Position numbers and translations under genes: made by a program. DNA of 64,000 bases from Streptomyces sp. NK08204 (GTDB taxonomy: Bacteria > Actinomycetota > Actinomycetes > Streptomycetales > Streptomycetaceae): NCBI RefSeq assembly GCF_020400585.1, contig NZ_JAINVF010000028.1:1-64000 (forward strand), read 5' to 3'. Positions 44,017 to 52,949 of the stretch are shown here, piece after piece. Under the pieces are notes generated by a model that saw only the letters and a list, made by a program, of their open reading frames with translations, searched no databases and was not told the origin of the DNA. Positions within the stretch are counted from its first letter, which is position 1. Every line of letters starts with the position of its first letter.

Positions 44017-45972
44017 TCAGTCCTCGGCCGGCGCGGCGGGCAGCTGGGCCTGTATCAGGTCCATGACGCCGGAGTCGGTGAGAGTCGTGACATCGCCCAG
44101 TGCGCGGTTCTCGGCGACGTCGCGCAGCAGACGGCGCATGATCTTGCCGGAGCGGGTCTTGGGCAGCTCCGCCACCGACAGGACCCGCTTCGGCTTGGCG
44201 ATCGGGCCGAGCGTGGCGCCGACGTGATGGCGCAGTTCCGCCACGAGACCGTCGTCCTCCGCGGCCGTCGCACGAAGGATCACGAAGGCGACGATCGCCT
44301 GCCCGGTCGTCTCGTCCGCCGCGCCGACGACGGCGGCTTCCGCCACCGCCGGGTGCGAGACCAGCGCCGACTCGACCTCCGTGGTGGAGATGTTGTGCCC
44401 GGACACCACCATCACGTCGTCGACCCGGCCCAGCAGCCAGATGTCGCCGTCCTCGTCCCTCTTCGCGCCGTCCCCGGCGAAGTAGCGGCCCTCGAAGCGG
44501 GACCAGTAGGTGTCGAGGAAGCGCTGGTCGTCGCCCCAGATGGTGCGGAGCATCGAGGGCCAGGGCTCGGTGAGCACCAGGTAGCCGCCGGAGCCGTTCG
44601 GGACCTCGGCCTCCTCGTCGTCGACGACGGTCGCGGCGATGCCGGGCAGCGCGCGCTGGGCGGAGCCCGGCTTGGTCTCCGTCACGCCGGGCAGCGGGGA
44701 GATCATCATCGCGCCGGTCTCGGTCTGCCACCAGGTGTCCACGATCGGGCAGCGGCCACCGCCGATGTGCTCGCGGTACCAGACCCACGCCTCGGGGTTG
44801 ATCGGCTCGCCGCAGCTGCCCAGCACCCGCAGCGAGGACAGGTCGAACTTGGCGGGGATGGTCTCGCCCCACTTCATGAACGTACGGATCGCGGTGGGTG
44901 CCGTGTACAGGAGGGTCACGCCGTACTTCTCGACGATCTCCCAGAAACGTCCCTGGTGCGGGGTGTCCGGCGTGCCCTCGTACAGCACCTGCGTCGCGCC
45001 GTTGGCCAGCGGCCCGTACACGATGTACGAGTGCCCGGTGACCCAGCCGATGTCCGCCGTGCACCAGTAGACGTCGGTCTCCGGCTTGAGGTCGAAGACC
45101 GCGTGGTGGGTGTAGGCGACCTGGGTGAGGTAGCCGCCGGAGGTGTGCAGGATGCCCTTCGGCTTACCCGTGGTGCCGGAGGTGTACAGGATGAACAGCG
45201 GGTGCTCCGCCTCGAACGCCTCCGGGGTGTGGTCGGCCGACTGCCGCCCGACGATGTCGTGCCACCAGACGTCGCGGCCCTCCGTCCAGCCGACCTCCTG
45301 GCCGGTGCGGCGGACGACGAGCACCTTCGCCACGCCGGCGGCGCGGCCGAGGGCCTCGTCCACGGCGGGCTTGAGCGCGGACGGCTTGCCGCGGCGGTAG
45401 CCGCCGTCGGCGGTGATGACGACCTTCGCGTCGGCGTCCTCGATACGGGTCGCGATCGCGTCGGCGGAGAAGCCGCCGAAGACGACCGAGTGCGCGGCGC
45501 CGATGCGGGCGCAGGCCAGCATCGCGATGACGGCCTCGGGGATCATCGGCAGGTAGACGGCGACCCGGTCCTCCGCGCCGACGCCCAGCTCGGTGAGGGC
45601 GTTGGCCGCCCTGCACACCTCCTGCTTCAGCTCGGCGTAGGTGATCGCCCGGCTGTCGCCGGGCTCACCCTCGAAGTGGATGGCGACGCGGTCGCCGAGG
45701 CCCGCCTCGACGTGCCGGTCCACGCAGTTGTACGCCACGTTGAGCCTGCCGTCCGCGAACCACTTGGCGAACGGAGGGTTCGACCAGTCCAGCGTCTGAG
45801 CAGGCTCCTCGGCCCAGCTCAGCCGCCGGGCCTGCGCGGCCCAGAAGCCGAGCCTGTCGGCCTCGGCCTGCTCGTACGCCTCCGCCGTGGCGTTGGCGGC
45901 GGCGGCCAGCTCGGCCGGCGGGGCGAACCGCCGTTCCTCCTTCAGCAGGTTGGCCAGGCTGTCGTTGCTCAT
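44017..45972 (-). CDS. acs: Acetyl-CoA synthetase (AMP-forming)
   Basis: A 651-residue enzyme that activates acetate with ATP and CoA to acetyl-CoA, AMP and PPi. Landmarks are YTSGTTGKPKG (ATP loop), WWQTETG (motif A5), the hinge YFAGDGAKRDEDG, and PKTRSGKIMRR, whose Lys is the acetylation-regulated catalytic residue in this family. The length matches Acs. ATG 45972 has GGGAG five bases upstream. It follows satP after 49 bp and precedes adk in the same direction: uptake, activation and AMP recycling in one unit. Confidence 0.97.
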   Translation of the reverse strand: MSNDSLANLLKEERRFAPPAELAAAANATAEAYEQAEADRLGFWAAQARRLSWAEEPAQTLDWSNPPFAKWFADGRLNVAYNCVDRHVEAGLGDRVAIHFEGEPGDSRAITYAELKQEVCRAANALTELGVGAEDRVAVYLPMIPEAVIAMLACARIGAAHSVVFGGFSADAIATRIEDADAKVVITADGGYRRGKPSALKPAVDEALGRAAGVAKVLVVRRTGQEVGWTEGRDVWWHDIVGRQSADHTPEAFEAEHPLFILYTSGTTGKPKGILHTSGGYLTQVAYTHHAVFDLKPETDVYWCTADIGWVTGHSYIVYGPLANGATQVLYEGTPDTPHQGRFWEIVEKYGVTLLYTAPTAIRTFMKWGETIPAKFDLSSLRVLGSCGEPINPEAWVWYREHIGGGRCPIVDTWWQTETGAMMISPLPGVTETKPGSAQRALPGIAATVVDDEEAEVPNGSGGYLVLTEPWPSMLRTIWGDDQRFLDTYWSRFEGRYFAGDGAKRDEDGDIWLLGRVDDVMVVSGHNISTTEVESALVSHPAVAEAAVVGAADETTGQAIVAFVILRATAAEDDGLVAELRHHVGATLGPIAKPKRVLSVAELPKTRSGKIMRRLLRDVAENRALGDVTTLTDSGVMDLIQAQLPAAPAED

Positions 45973-46021
45973 GGGAACTCCCTCGTGGTCGGGCGGGCGG
46001 TCGGCAGGTCGGTGGGGGTGA

Positions 46022-46675
46022 TCAGGCCGAGAAAGGCCACGTGGGCAGGGACTTGTTCTTCCAGGTGGCGTTGGCCACCCCGGCGAACGAGCCGTACCAG
46101 GCGAGCAGTGCGGTGATCAGGCCTGCCCAGCCGCCCGCGTGCCCCAGCTCCGCGTTCTCGCCCAGCTTTCCGGCGGTGAGCAGCACGAAGGTGACCGACA
46201 GCACCGAGAACACAGCGAGCAGGACGCCGTTGATCCGGGCGGCGACGATCGTCATGAAGGCCGTGAAGATCGTCCAGGCGAGCAGGAACAGGCCGGTCGC
46301 CTGGTAGGCGTGGGCCGCCGGCAGCTTCGGGGCGACGAACTGGACGTAGCTGGCGAAGGAGAGCCAGAAGGCGCCGTACGAGGTGAACGCCAGTGCGCCG
46401 AAGGTGTTGTTCTTGCGGAACTCCCACATTCCGGCGAGCACCTGGACGGTGCCGCCGTACCACAGCGCGAGCGGCAGCACCACGGCCTCCAGCGACGCGT
46501 CCTTGATCAGTCCGGCGTTGAAGACGGAGAGCACGAAGGTGGTGAGGGCGAACGCCGCCAGGCCCAGGGGACCGGGGTCGGCGATCGGGGGGTGCTGCAC
46601 CTCGGGCGCGGCCGGGGCCGGCTGGGAGGAGGCGGCGGGCCGCTCGTCGGTGACAGGCGTCTGAATCTGGGTCAT
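46022..46675 (-). CDS. GPR1/FUN34/YaaH (SatP-type) acetate transporter
   Basis: A 217-residue protein with a 35-residue disordered lead and six membrane helices. The family motif near the first helix (NPAPLGL type) appears as ADPGPLGLAAFALTTFVLS. Further markers are GLIKD, GGTVQVLAGMWEFRKNNTFG, FTSYGAFWLSF and a long C-terminal helix pair. SatP-type channels carry acetate and succinate with protons. ATG 46675 has AGGA at seven bases. It heads the satP-acs-adk run and gives this locus a third uptake route next to two SSS symporters. Confidence 0.93.
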   Translation of the reverse strand: MTQIQTPVTDERPAASSQPAPAAPEVQHPPIADPGPLGLAAFALTTFVLSVFNAGLIKDASLEAVVLPLALWYGGTVQVLAGMWEFRKNNTFGALAFTSYGAFWLSFASYVQFVAPKLPAAHAYQATGLFLLAWTIFTAFMTIVAARINGVLLAVFSVLSVTFVLLTAGKLGENAELGHAGGWAGLITALLAWYGSFAGVANATWKNKSLPTWPFSA

Positions 46676-46972
46676 GGCGCAGTCCTGGGGTCGGGAGGCC
46701 TGTTCGGCGTGGGTGCGGGGACGGGGCGGTGCGGGGCCACGGATGGGGACGGTGGCGGGAGGTGCGGTGTGTGGTGCGCAGCAGGCGGCGGGTCGGCTCG
46801 GGTTCGTGGCCTGGAACGCGCTGAAGCCCGCTGGGTGAGGAGCGGAACGTCCGGCTGCCGCTCCCTGTTGGGAGCGCGGCTTGGCGGCCGGGTGTTTCCG
46901 TGTGTCTCGCTCTGGGCGGTTACTGTGCGGCACGCACGCCGTGACCGGGAGCCCCCCTGCAGAACTTGTCGG
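46676..46972. other. Intergenic region upstream of satP with hairpin
   Basis: No gene. A stem CGCTCCC/GGGAGCG with a TGTT loop (46859-46876) probably ends the upstream symporter transcript. The rest presumably holds the promoter of satP-acs, which I cannot locate by eye. Confidence 0.5.
46859..46876. terminator. Hairpin after SSS symporter gene
   Basis: 7-bp perfect stem CGCTCCC/GGGAGCG with a 4-base loop, 97 bp beyond the symporter stop on the minus strand. No U-run. Confidence 0.5.
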
Positions 46973-48538
46973 TCAGTGGTGCCCGTCGCGCGACCGACGG
47001 ACGGCGCTGGGGGACGAACGGTCGCCTGCCACGGTCGAGCGGCCCTGCGTGCCGGCTTCCAGTGCCTCCGGCAGATGCAGGCGTGCCAGCATCACGGAGG
47101 TTCCCGCGGGCACCCTGCCGGGCGTGGCGAGTGACACCCCCACCATGGTCGCGAACGCCGCCGGCACACTCCAGGCCGCGGGCTCGGCGAGCAGGATCCC
47201 GGCCCAGCCCGGCCCGCCCGCTCCCAGCAGCGTGAACGTCGCTGCCGTCACCGACAGCCCGCCTCCGACCAGCATCCCGGTGACGGCTCCGAGGGCGGTC
47301 AGCCGCCGCCACCAGATGCCCAGCACCAGCAGCGGGCAGAACGTGGAGGCGGCCACCGAGAAGATCAGACCGACCTCGTGGGCCACGGAGACTCCGCCGC
47401 TCGACAGGAGCAGCGCGATCCCGCAGGGCGCGAGCACGGCCAGCGCGGAGGCCCGGCGGAAGCCGCGTACGTCCCCGCCCAGGAGGTCCTGGGAGAGGAC
47501 GGCGGCCACCGACAGGGCCAGCCCGGAACATGTCGACAGGAAGGCGGCGAAGGCACCCGCGACCACCAGAGCCGTCAGCAGCTGGCCCACGGTGCCCGGC
47601 ACCAGCCGTCCGGGCAGCAGCAGCACCACGGTGTCCGCCTGGTCCGCTCCGGCGGGATGGGGCGCGTAGAGCCGTCCCAGCCCGCCGTACACCTCGGGCA
47701 GCAGGTAGAAGGCGCCGAGCAGGCCGAGGACGCCCACCGTCGTCCGGCGGGCCGCCCGGCCGTCGGGGTTGGTGTAGAAGCGGGCGATGACGTGCGGCAG
47801 TCCCATCGCTCCGAGGAAGGTGGCCACCATCAGCGAGTACACGGTGTAGAGCGCCTGCCCGCCGCCCTGATCGGCCGCCGCGTGGGCGGGGGGCGCGTGG
47901 GCGGGGGGCGGGCTGCCGCCCGGGTGCCAGGCGCCGCGCCAGACGAGCAGCAGGACGATCGCCGGGACGGCGAGCGCGGCGAGCTTCAGCCAGAACTGGA
48001 CGGCCTGGACGAGCGTGACGCTGCGCATGCCTCCGGCGATCACGCTGACCAGCACCACCGCGGTCACCAGCACGGCTCCCGACCAGGCGGGTGCTCCGAG
48101 GGCGGCGTGCAGGGCCAGTCCCGCGCCCTGGAGCTGCGGTATCTGGTAGAGCCACCCGATGAGTACCACGAAGGCGGTGGCCGTCCGCCGTACCGCCAGT
48201 GACCCGAGGCGGGCCTCGGCGAAGTCGGAGACCGTGTAGGCCCCCGACCGGCGCAGCGGCGCGGCCACCAGGACGAGCAGCAGCAGGTAGCCGGCCGTGT
48301 ACCCGATGCCGTACCAGAGCATCGTGCTTCCGTAGGCCACCAGCAGCCCGGCGATGCCCAGGTACGAGGCGGCCGACAGGTACTCGCCGCTGACGGCGGC
48401 GGCGTTCCGCAGCGGCGAGACCGTACGGGAGGCGACGTAGAAGTCCGGTGTGGAACGGGCTCGCAGGCCGTAGCCGCCGACGACCACCGTGACGGCGACG
48501 ACCAGCAGGACGGCGGTCAGGTTTCCCGGTGTGCTCAT
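46973..48538 (-). CDS. Sodium/solute symporter (SSS) family protein
   Basis: A 521-residue transporter with about 13 helices. Features: FYVASRTVSPLRNAAAVSGE near residue 33, ASYLGIAGLLVAYG, PHVIARFYTNPDG and a hydrophilic C-terminal tail. It is more divergent from ActP than the 41257-42849 protein, so the substrate may be another monocarboxylate such as propionate or pyruvate. It follows the small membrane protein gene by 16 bp and lacks a strong ribosome site, so it is probably coupled. It belongs to the operon headed by the kinase/regulator pair. Confidence 0.92.
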   Translation of the reverse strand: MSTPGNLTAVLLVVAVTVVVGGYGLRARSTPDFYVASRTVSPLRNAAAVSGEYLSAASYLGIAGLLVAYGSTMLWYGIGYTAGYLLLLVLVAAPLRRSGAYTVSDFAEARLGSLAVRRTATAFVVLIGWLYQIPQLQGAGLALHAALGAPAWSGAVLVTAVVLVSVIAGGMRSVTLVQAVQFWLKLAALAVPAIVLLLVWRGAWHPGGSPPPAHAPPAHAAADQGGGQALYTVYSLMVATFLGAMGLPHVIARFYTNPDGRAARRTTVGVLGLLGAFYLLPEVYGGLGRLYAPHPAGADQADTVVLLLPGRLVPGTVGQLLTALVVAGAFAAFLSTCSGLALSVAAVLSQDLLGGDVRGFRRASALAVLAPCGIALLLSSGGVSVAHEVGLIFSVAASTFCPLLVLGIWWRRLTALGAVTGMLVGGGLSVTAATFTLLGAGGPGWAGILLAEPAAWSVPAAFATMVGVSLATPGRVPAGTSVMLARLHLPEALEAGTQGRSTVAGDRSSPSAVRRSRDGHH

Positions 48539-48554
48539 GAGCGGTGCCGGTGTG

Positions 48555-48929
48555 TCATGAGCGGTGGACGTGCTCGACGAAGTCGCGCTCGTGGCGCTCC
48601 GCCCGGCGCACGTAGCAGGCTCCGGCGGTCACCAGCAGCGCGTAGACCGGAAGTCCCAGGATCAGCCAGGGCAGGCCGATCCCCCACACCCGCGCCTCGT
48701 GCGGCATCGTTGACCGTCCGATCAGCAACGGCAGGGCGGCCAGCGGCACGCAGACCGCGGCGCAGACGAGCAGCGCCAGCCGGAGCTGGGTACGCATCAG
48801 CGCCTTCACGTACACCTCGCCGAGCGGGGTCTGTTCGTGGACGTCGCGTACGGCCGCGTCCCGCCGGCCGGGCCGGGCGGCGCGGGTGCGCGGGTGGGTC
48901 ACGCTCACGCGCCGGGACGGCTCACCCAT
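48555..48929 (-). CDS. Small membrane protein, probable SSS symporter partner (DUF485-like)
   Basis: A 124-residue protein with a hydrophilic lead and two membrane helices (LALLVCAAVCVPLAALPLLI; GIGLPWLILGLPVYALLVTA), then ACYVRRAERHERDFVEHV. The layout matches DUF485-type partners of SSS symporters although the sequence is divergent. ATG 48929 has AGAGGAA upstream, overlapping the end of the LytTR gene by eight bases. It directly precedes the symporter. Confidence 0.8.
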   Translation of the reverse strand: MGEPSRRVSVTHPRTRAARPGRRDAAVRDVHEQTPLGEVYVKALMRTQLRLALLVCAAVCVPLAALPLLIGRSTMPHEARVWGIGLPWLILGLPVYALLVTAGACYVRRAERHERDFVEHVHRS

Positions 48930-49746
48930 CGGCAGTTCCTCTTCTCCTCGGTGAGCCGGCCGGGGGCAGCAGCAGTTCGCGCAGCCTGCGGCTGCTGCGG
49001 CGGCTGACCGGCAGCACGGTGCCGGCAACCCGCACCGACAGCCGCCCGGAGTCGGCCAGCAGTTCCTCTATGTGACCGGTGGCGACCAGGTGGCGGCGGT
49101 GCACGCGCACGAAGCCGGCGTCCTGCCACTGGTCCTCCAGGCTGGACAGCGGCACCCTCAGCAGACAGCTGCCGGAGGCGAGGTGCAGACGCACGTAGTC
49201 GCCGCACGCCTCCACGTGCCGGACCTCGGAGCGCCGGACGAACCGCGTCACGCCGGACAGCTCGACGGCGATCGTCTCGTCGTCGGCGGGCGGCTCGGCG
49301 ACGGCCGGGGGTGCGGGCGGGGGCGGGAGCGGGACGGGTGCGGACTCGCGGTCCGCGGGGGCCGGGTCCGTCCGCCGCTCGGCGATGCGCCGAACGGTCT
49401 CGGAGAGCCGCTGGGCGCGCACGGGCTTGAGCAGGTAGTCCAGGGCTCGCACCTCGAAGGCGGGGACCGCGAAGTCGTCGTAGGCGGTGACGAACACCAC
49501 CGGCGGCGGCTCGGCGAACCGGGACAGGACCCTGGCCACCCCCAGCCCGTCCAGGCCTGGCATACGCACGTCGAGGAAGACCGCGTCCACGGACCTGCCC
49601 TGCTCCAGCGCGCGGTCCAGCGCCAGCAGCGCCTCGGCGCCGTCCGCGGCGGACTCCACCGGGCCGACGCTCGGCTCAAGGCCGAGCAGATAGACGAGCT
49701 CCTCCAGGGCATGAGGTTCGTCGTCGACCACCAGGATGCTCAGCAT
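48922..49746 (-). CDS. LytTR-family response regulator
   Basis: A 274-residue two-component regulator. The receiver domain has the acidic pair Asp8/Asp9, phospho-acceptor Asp59 in VFLDVRMPG, a Thr in VFVTAYDD and a Lys in YLLKPV. A Pro-rich linker (about residues 135-165) leads to a LytTR DNA-binding domain (VELSGVTRFVRRSEVRHVEA; GFVRVHRRHLVATGHIEELL). LytTR proteins bind direct repeats. The gene lies after its cognate kinase and before the SSS transporter genes, so it probably controls their expression in response to extracellular carboxylate. Confidence 0.93.
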   Translation of the reverse strand: MLSILVVDDEPHALEELVYLLGLEPSVGPVESAADGAEALLALDRALEQGRSVDAVFLDVRMPGLDGLGVARVLSRFAEPPPVVFVTAYDDFAVPAFEVRALDYLLKPVRAQRLSETVRRIAERRTDPAPADRESAPVPLPPPPAPPAVAEPPADDETIAVELSGVTRFVRRSEVRHVEACGDYVRLHLASGSCLLRVPLSSLEDQWQDAGFVRVHRRHLVATGHIEELLADSGRLSVRVAGTVLPVSRRSSRRLRELLLPPAGSPRRRGTADG

Positions 49747-49826
49747 GCATGAGTGTGTACATTTCTCACACAACGGGTCAATCTCCCTACGGGTGTGGCA
49801 TCGGCCACATTCGTGAAGGGTAACGC

Positions 49827-51041
49827 TCACCTGAGCGCGTTGAGCCCGTCGCCCGGCCGCCGCTCCCCCGTCGCCGGAGCCGTCACTCCCACCCGGTACT
49901 TGGGCACCCGGATCCGCACCTTGGTGCCCGCCCCGGGCGCGGTCTCGACCACCAGCCCGTACGCGTCCCCGTACACCTGCCGCAGCCTGGCGTCGACGTT
50001 CCCCATGCCCACACCTCCCGAACCGGTGGAGCCGGACGTCCTGGCTCCGCCCGCGGCCAGGATGCGCCGCAGCTCCTCGGGGTCCATACCGACCCCGTCG
50101 TCCTCCACGGTGACGTGCGCCTCGGCGCCCGCGTCCCACGCCAGCACCGTGATCTTCCCCGGCCCGGTCCTGCCCTCGAAACCGTGCCGGACGGCGTTCT
50201 CCACCAGCGGCTGCACGCACAGGAACGGCACCGCGACCGGCAGCACCTCCACGGCTGCCTGAACCTCGACGCGCAGCCGGTCGCCGAAGCGCGCCTGCTC
50301 CAGAACCAGGTACTGGCCGATGGAGCGGAACTCCTCCGCCAGCGTGGTGAACTCGCCGTGCCGCCGGAAGGAGTAGCGGGTGAAGTCGGCGAAGTCCAGC
50401 AACAGCTCGCGGGCCCGCTCAGGATCGGTGCGGACGAGTGAGGCGATCGCGGTCAGTGCGTTGCATGAGAAGTGCGGGGAGATCTGCGCGCGCAGCGCCC
50501 GCAGCTCGGCCTCCACCAGGCGGGTGCGGGAACGGTGCAGCTCCGCCAGTTCGAGCTGGCCGGAGGTCCAGCGGGCCACCTCGCCGGTGGCGCGGACCAG
50601 ACCTGCGGAAACACCGGGGGCGTGGACGAGCAGCGCGCCCTCGACCCGGTCCTCCACCACCAGTGGGGCGACGACGGCCTCCCGGAGCTCGCAGCGCGCC
50701 TCGCCGCACCACACCCGGTCGGCCTTCAGTACGGCGGTCCCACCGCCGGCCAGCACGTCCGCGGCCAGGTCGACCGCGGCCGCGCCGTGGTGCTTCCCGG
50801 CGCCGTCCCAGGCGAGCAGGCGCTCGGTGTCCGTGACGGCCAACGCCGGAACGCCCAGCAACTCCCGCAGATGGCGCGCGGCCACACCGGCCGACGCCTC
50901 GGTCAGCCCGCCGCGCAGCGCCGGCGCCGCGAGGGACGCCTGGTGCAGCGCCTCGAAGGCCGCCTGCCCGGCCCGCCCGTCGAAACCGGCGTGCCGACGC
51001 AGCCACCTCCGGTGCCGGAATATGCCCGCCATGCCGGACAC
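49827..51041 (-). CDS. LytS-type sensor histidine kinase
   Basis: A 404-residue kinase. GTG 51041 has GGAGGG five bases upstream, better than ATG 51032. The N-terminal half looks like a GAF-type sensor (LLAWDGAGKHHGAA; VVAPLVVEDRVEGALLVHAP) without membrane helices, so it is probably cytoplasmic. The kinase core is of the His_kinase type: phospho-acceptor His in RAQISPHFSCNALTAIASL, N-box VQPLVENAVRHG, and G-boxes EDDGVGMD and GVGMGNVDARL. It is 80 bp before the LytTR gene. It may sense an intracellular signal of carbon supply. Confidence 0.92.
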   Translation of the reverse strand: MSGMAGIFRHRRWLRRHAGFDGRAGQAAFEALHQASLAAPALRGGLTEASAGVAARHLRELLGVPALAVTDTERLLAWDGAGKHHGAAAVDLAADVLAGGGTAVLKADRVWCGEARCELREAVVAPLVVEDRVEGALLVHAPGVSAGLVRATGEVARWTSGQLELAELHRSRTRLVEAELRALRAQISPHFSCNALTAIASLVRTDPERARELLLDFADFTRYSFRRHGEFTTLAEEFRSIGQYLVLEQARFGDRLRVEVQAAVEVLPVAVPFLCVQPLVENAVRHGFEGRTGPGKITVLAWDAGAEAHVTVEDDGVGMDPEELRRILAAGGARTSGSTGSGGVGMGNVDARLRQVYGDAYGLVVETAPGAGTKVRIRVPKYRVGVTAPATGERRPGDGLNALR

Positions 51042-51504
51042 GGTAGCCCTCCATGGCGGTGACATCATCCCTCGGGGGGTGCGAAAGGGCTCGATCCCTC
51101 GGGGTGCGAAAGGGCTCGGCGGCCGGGAGGGGCGTGAGGTCAGCCGCCACGACCGCCACTCGGTGTCCGTACCGAAGGCGCCTTCGGGTCGGTGCCGTCG
51201 CCGGGAGCCGTCGCTTTCGGCAGTCTCCCGCTGGAGTGGATCAGGCATCCGTATGATCGGTCCACCGGCTGCCGCGGCCTCCGCTGCGGCCACCGCGGAG
51301 GCGATGGCCGTGTCCGTCGGGGTGGCAGGAGGCCCGCGACGGCGGTGCCCGCACCAGCACCGGCCTCTCAACCCAGGTGGGACAGTGCAGTGTGGGAGGC
51401 GGACACTCCGAGGCGGCTGCGCCCGGCCTGGGGTACGGACAGGTCAGCACGGCCGGCCCCCTCCCCTGGGCACCACCGCTACGCGGTACGGTGCGCAGGG
51501 TTGC
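51042..51504. promoter_or_regulatory. Promoter region of the kinase operon with direct repeats
   Basis: No gene is supported. The part next to the kinase carries two direct repeats (51068-51093 and 51095-51118). LytTR regulators bind direct repeats, so autoregulation is possible. Confidence 0.5.
51068..51118. repeat. Direct repeat TCCCTCGGGG(GG)TGCGAAAGGGCTCG
   Basis: Two copies of 26 and 24 bp, differing by two G in a G-run, 27 bp apart and 27 bp upstream of the kinase start codon. Confidence 0.8.
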
Positions 51505-52302
51505 TCAGACCGTGCCGTCCTCCCACCACCAGGACTGGGCGCCGTAGGGGTACTCGACTCGGCTGTCCATGTGCTGCCAGGAGTGGCTGTAGGACTCCAG
51601 GCCGGAGAAGCCGCTGCGTTCGCCGATCTGGTAGAGGGTCTTGGTGGAGACGCCGGAGACGACGATGTCGGCGGCGATGCCGTACTGGTGCATGGAGTTG
51701 GTGGGGTAGCCGTAGATGCTGGTGTTGTAGGCCACGCTGCGGAATCCGGAGTTGATGGTGACCGAGTTGTTGCCCTCCTTCTTGCGGACCGCCTCCAGCT
51801 TGTACATCAGGCGGCGGACGTTCTCCTTGACGGTGGTGGCGTCCACCTTGCCGCCGGAGAACCCGGAGCCGTCGTGGCTGTAGAACTCGCTCCAGTCGAA
51901 GTGGGCGGTCGAACCGTCGCTGCTTTCCAGCGAGTTGAGAACCGACTGGGTCTGTGGACCGACGATGCCGTCGGCGCTGAGGCCGTAGGCGGACTGGAAA
52001 CGCCTGACCGCGTCGTAGGTGCCCGGCCCGAAGTCGCCGTCGAGGGCGACGTAGGTGTTGGAGGCGGAGTCGGCGGCCCAGCCCGCGACGCGGATCTGGA
52101 GCTCCTTGACGTCGGAGCCCGTCATGCCCTGCTGGAGGGTGCGGCTCCAGGAGTACGCCGAGGCAGGCGTGGCCAGAGCAAGGCCGGATGCGGCGACGAG
52201 GCCGGCGCCGAAGAGCGCGCCTGCGCCGTAGCGCAGCAGGCCGCGGCGGCTGAGGCCGGGGGTGGTGGAAGCGGCGGGGATCGCGTCTGTCGGGTCGCAC
52301 AT
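51505..52302 (-). CDS. Secreted zinc D-Ala-D-Ala carboxypeptidase (M15) with peptidoglycan-binding domain
   Basis: A 265-residue exported enzyme. The start SRRGLLRYGAGALFGAG is a Tat-type signal, cleaved near ASA at residue 49. Residues about 55-125 form a PG-binding_1 domain (GSDVKELQIRV; LDGDFGPGTYDAVRRFQ; GIVGPQT). The rest is an M15 peptidase with GFRS, SMHQYGIAADIV (zinc His and Asp) and SWQHMD (third zinc His). It should trim peptidoglycan stem peptides, like the classic Streptomyces albus G enzyme. AGGAG lies six bases before ATG 52302. Confidence 0.94.
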   Translation of the reverse strand: MCDPTDAIPAASTTPGLSRRGLLRYGAGALFGAGLVAASGLALATPASAYSWSRTLQQGMTGSDVKELQIRVAGWAADSASNTYVALDGDFGPGTYDAVRRFQSAYGLSADGIVGPQTQSVLNSLESSDGSTAHFDWSEFYSHDGSGFSGGKVDATTVKENVRRLMYKLEAVRKKEGNNSVTINSGFRSVAYNTSIYGYPTNSMHQYGIAADIVVSGVSTKTLYQIGERSGFSGLESYSHSWQHMDSRVEYPYGAQSWWWEDGTV

Positions 52303-52949
52303 GGTGGGCTCCTGATGGTCGTCGGGAAGGATCGCAGTGCAGTCCGGTTCCGTAGCGCGAGCAAGTGCGGAGTCGGGCTCAGAGGTGCCTTGTGGTGCTG
52401 GTGCCGTGATGCGATTCGCGTCGCGTCATTCTTGACGCGAGCAGATCAATTGTCGAGTCGTGTCCGGGAAAAGCCGGGCGCAGGACACGGAGGAGCTACC
52501 GAACGCTGCGCGATGGCGACCAGTTGCCGACAGTCGTCGCACAGGTGTGGGCGGGTCTCTCGAGGGGCGTCCCATCCAGCGGGTTCGACGGCCTTCCACC
52601 GTTCGTCGGTGTACCGGGTGCCGTAGTCGGCGCACACGGGACGGCGGACCTCCCTCCGTCCTCTGCTGCTTGACCGCGCGGGCCTGGTGCAGGCGGTTAC
52701 GGGTCTCGGGGCCGAGCGAGATGTCTGCCTTCTCGATCACGGCGCCGCTCACCGCCCGCTCGGCGCGCCGGGGATCCCGGCGGCGTCCACGTGGGTGGTG
52801 CGGAGGCTGTCGGCGATGGCCCGGTGCCGGGTGGCCGGGTGCGGGCCCATGAGGGGTGTTGTGCAAACCAGAGGCACCGCTGCGGCTTTCCGGGAGCATC
52901 GAGGAGGGCGCCCGGCGCAGGTGTCGGCCGGGCGTCCCGGGAGCCGGGT
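52303..52949. other. Intergenic region with a frameshifted small gene
   Basis: Apart from the relic at 52446-52745 I see nothing in this 650-bp stretch. Confidence 0.5.
52446..52745 (-). pseudogene. Small hypothetical protein, frameshifted
   Basis: On the minus strand, one frame reads IEKADISLGPETRNRLHQA and RAVKQQRTE; about 20 bases later another frame continues CADYGTRYTDERWKAVEPAG and then PHLCDDCRQLV up to a stop at 52446. Both parts look like coding DNA, with a CxxC-type pair that may bind zinc. A single frameshift near 52650 would join them. It could be a sequencing error or a true mutation. Function unknown. Confidence 0.45.

Noticed and set aside
43840..46116. 758-codon plus-strand frame opposite acs
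   Set aside because: It is the complement of a conserved Acs gene and has no motifs.
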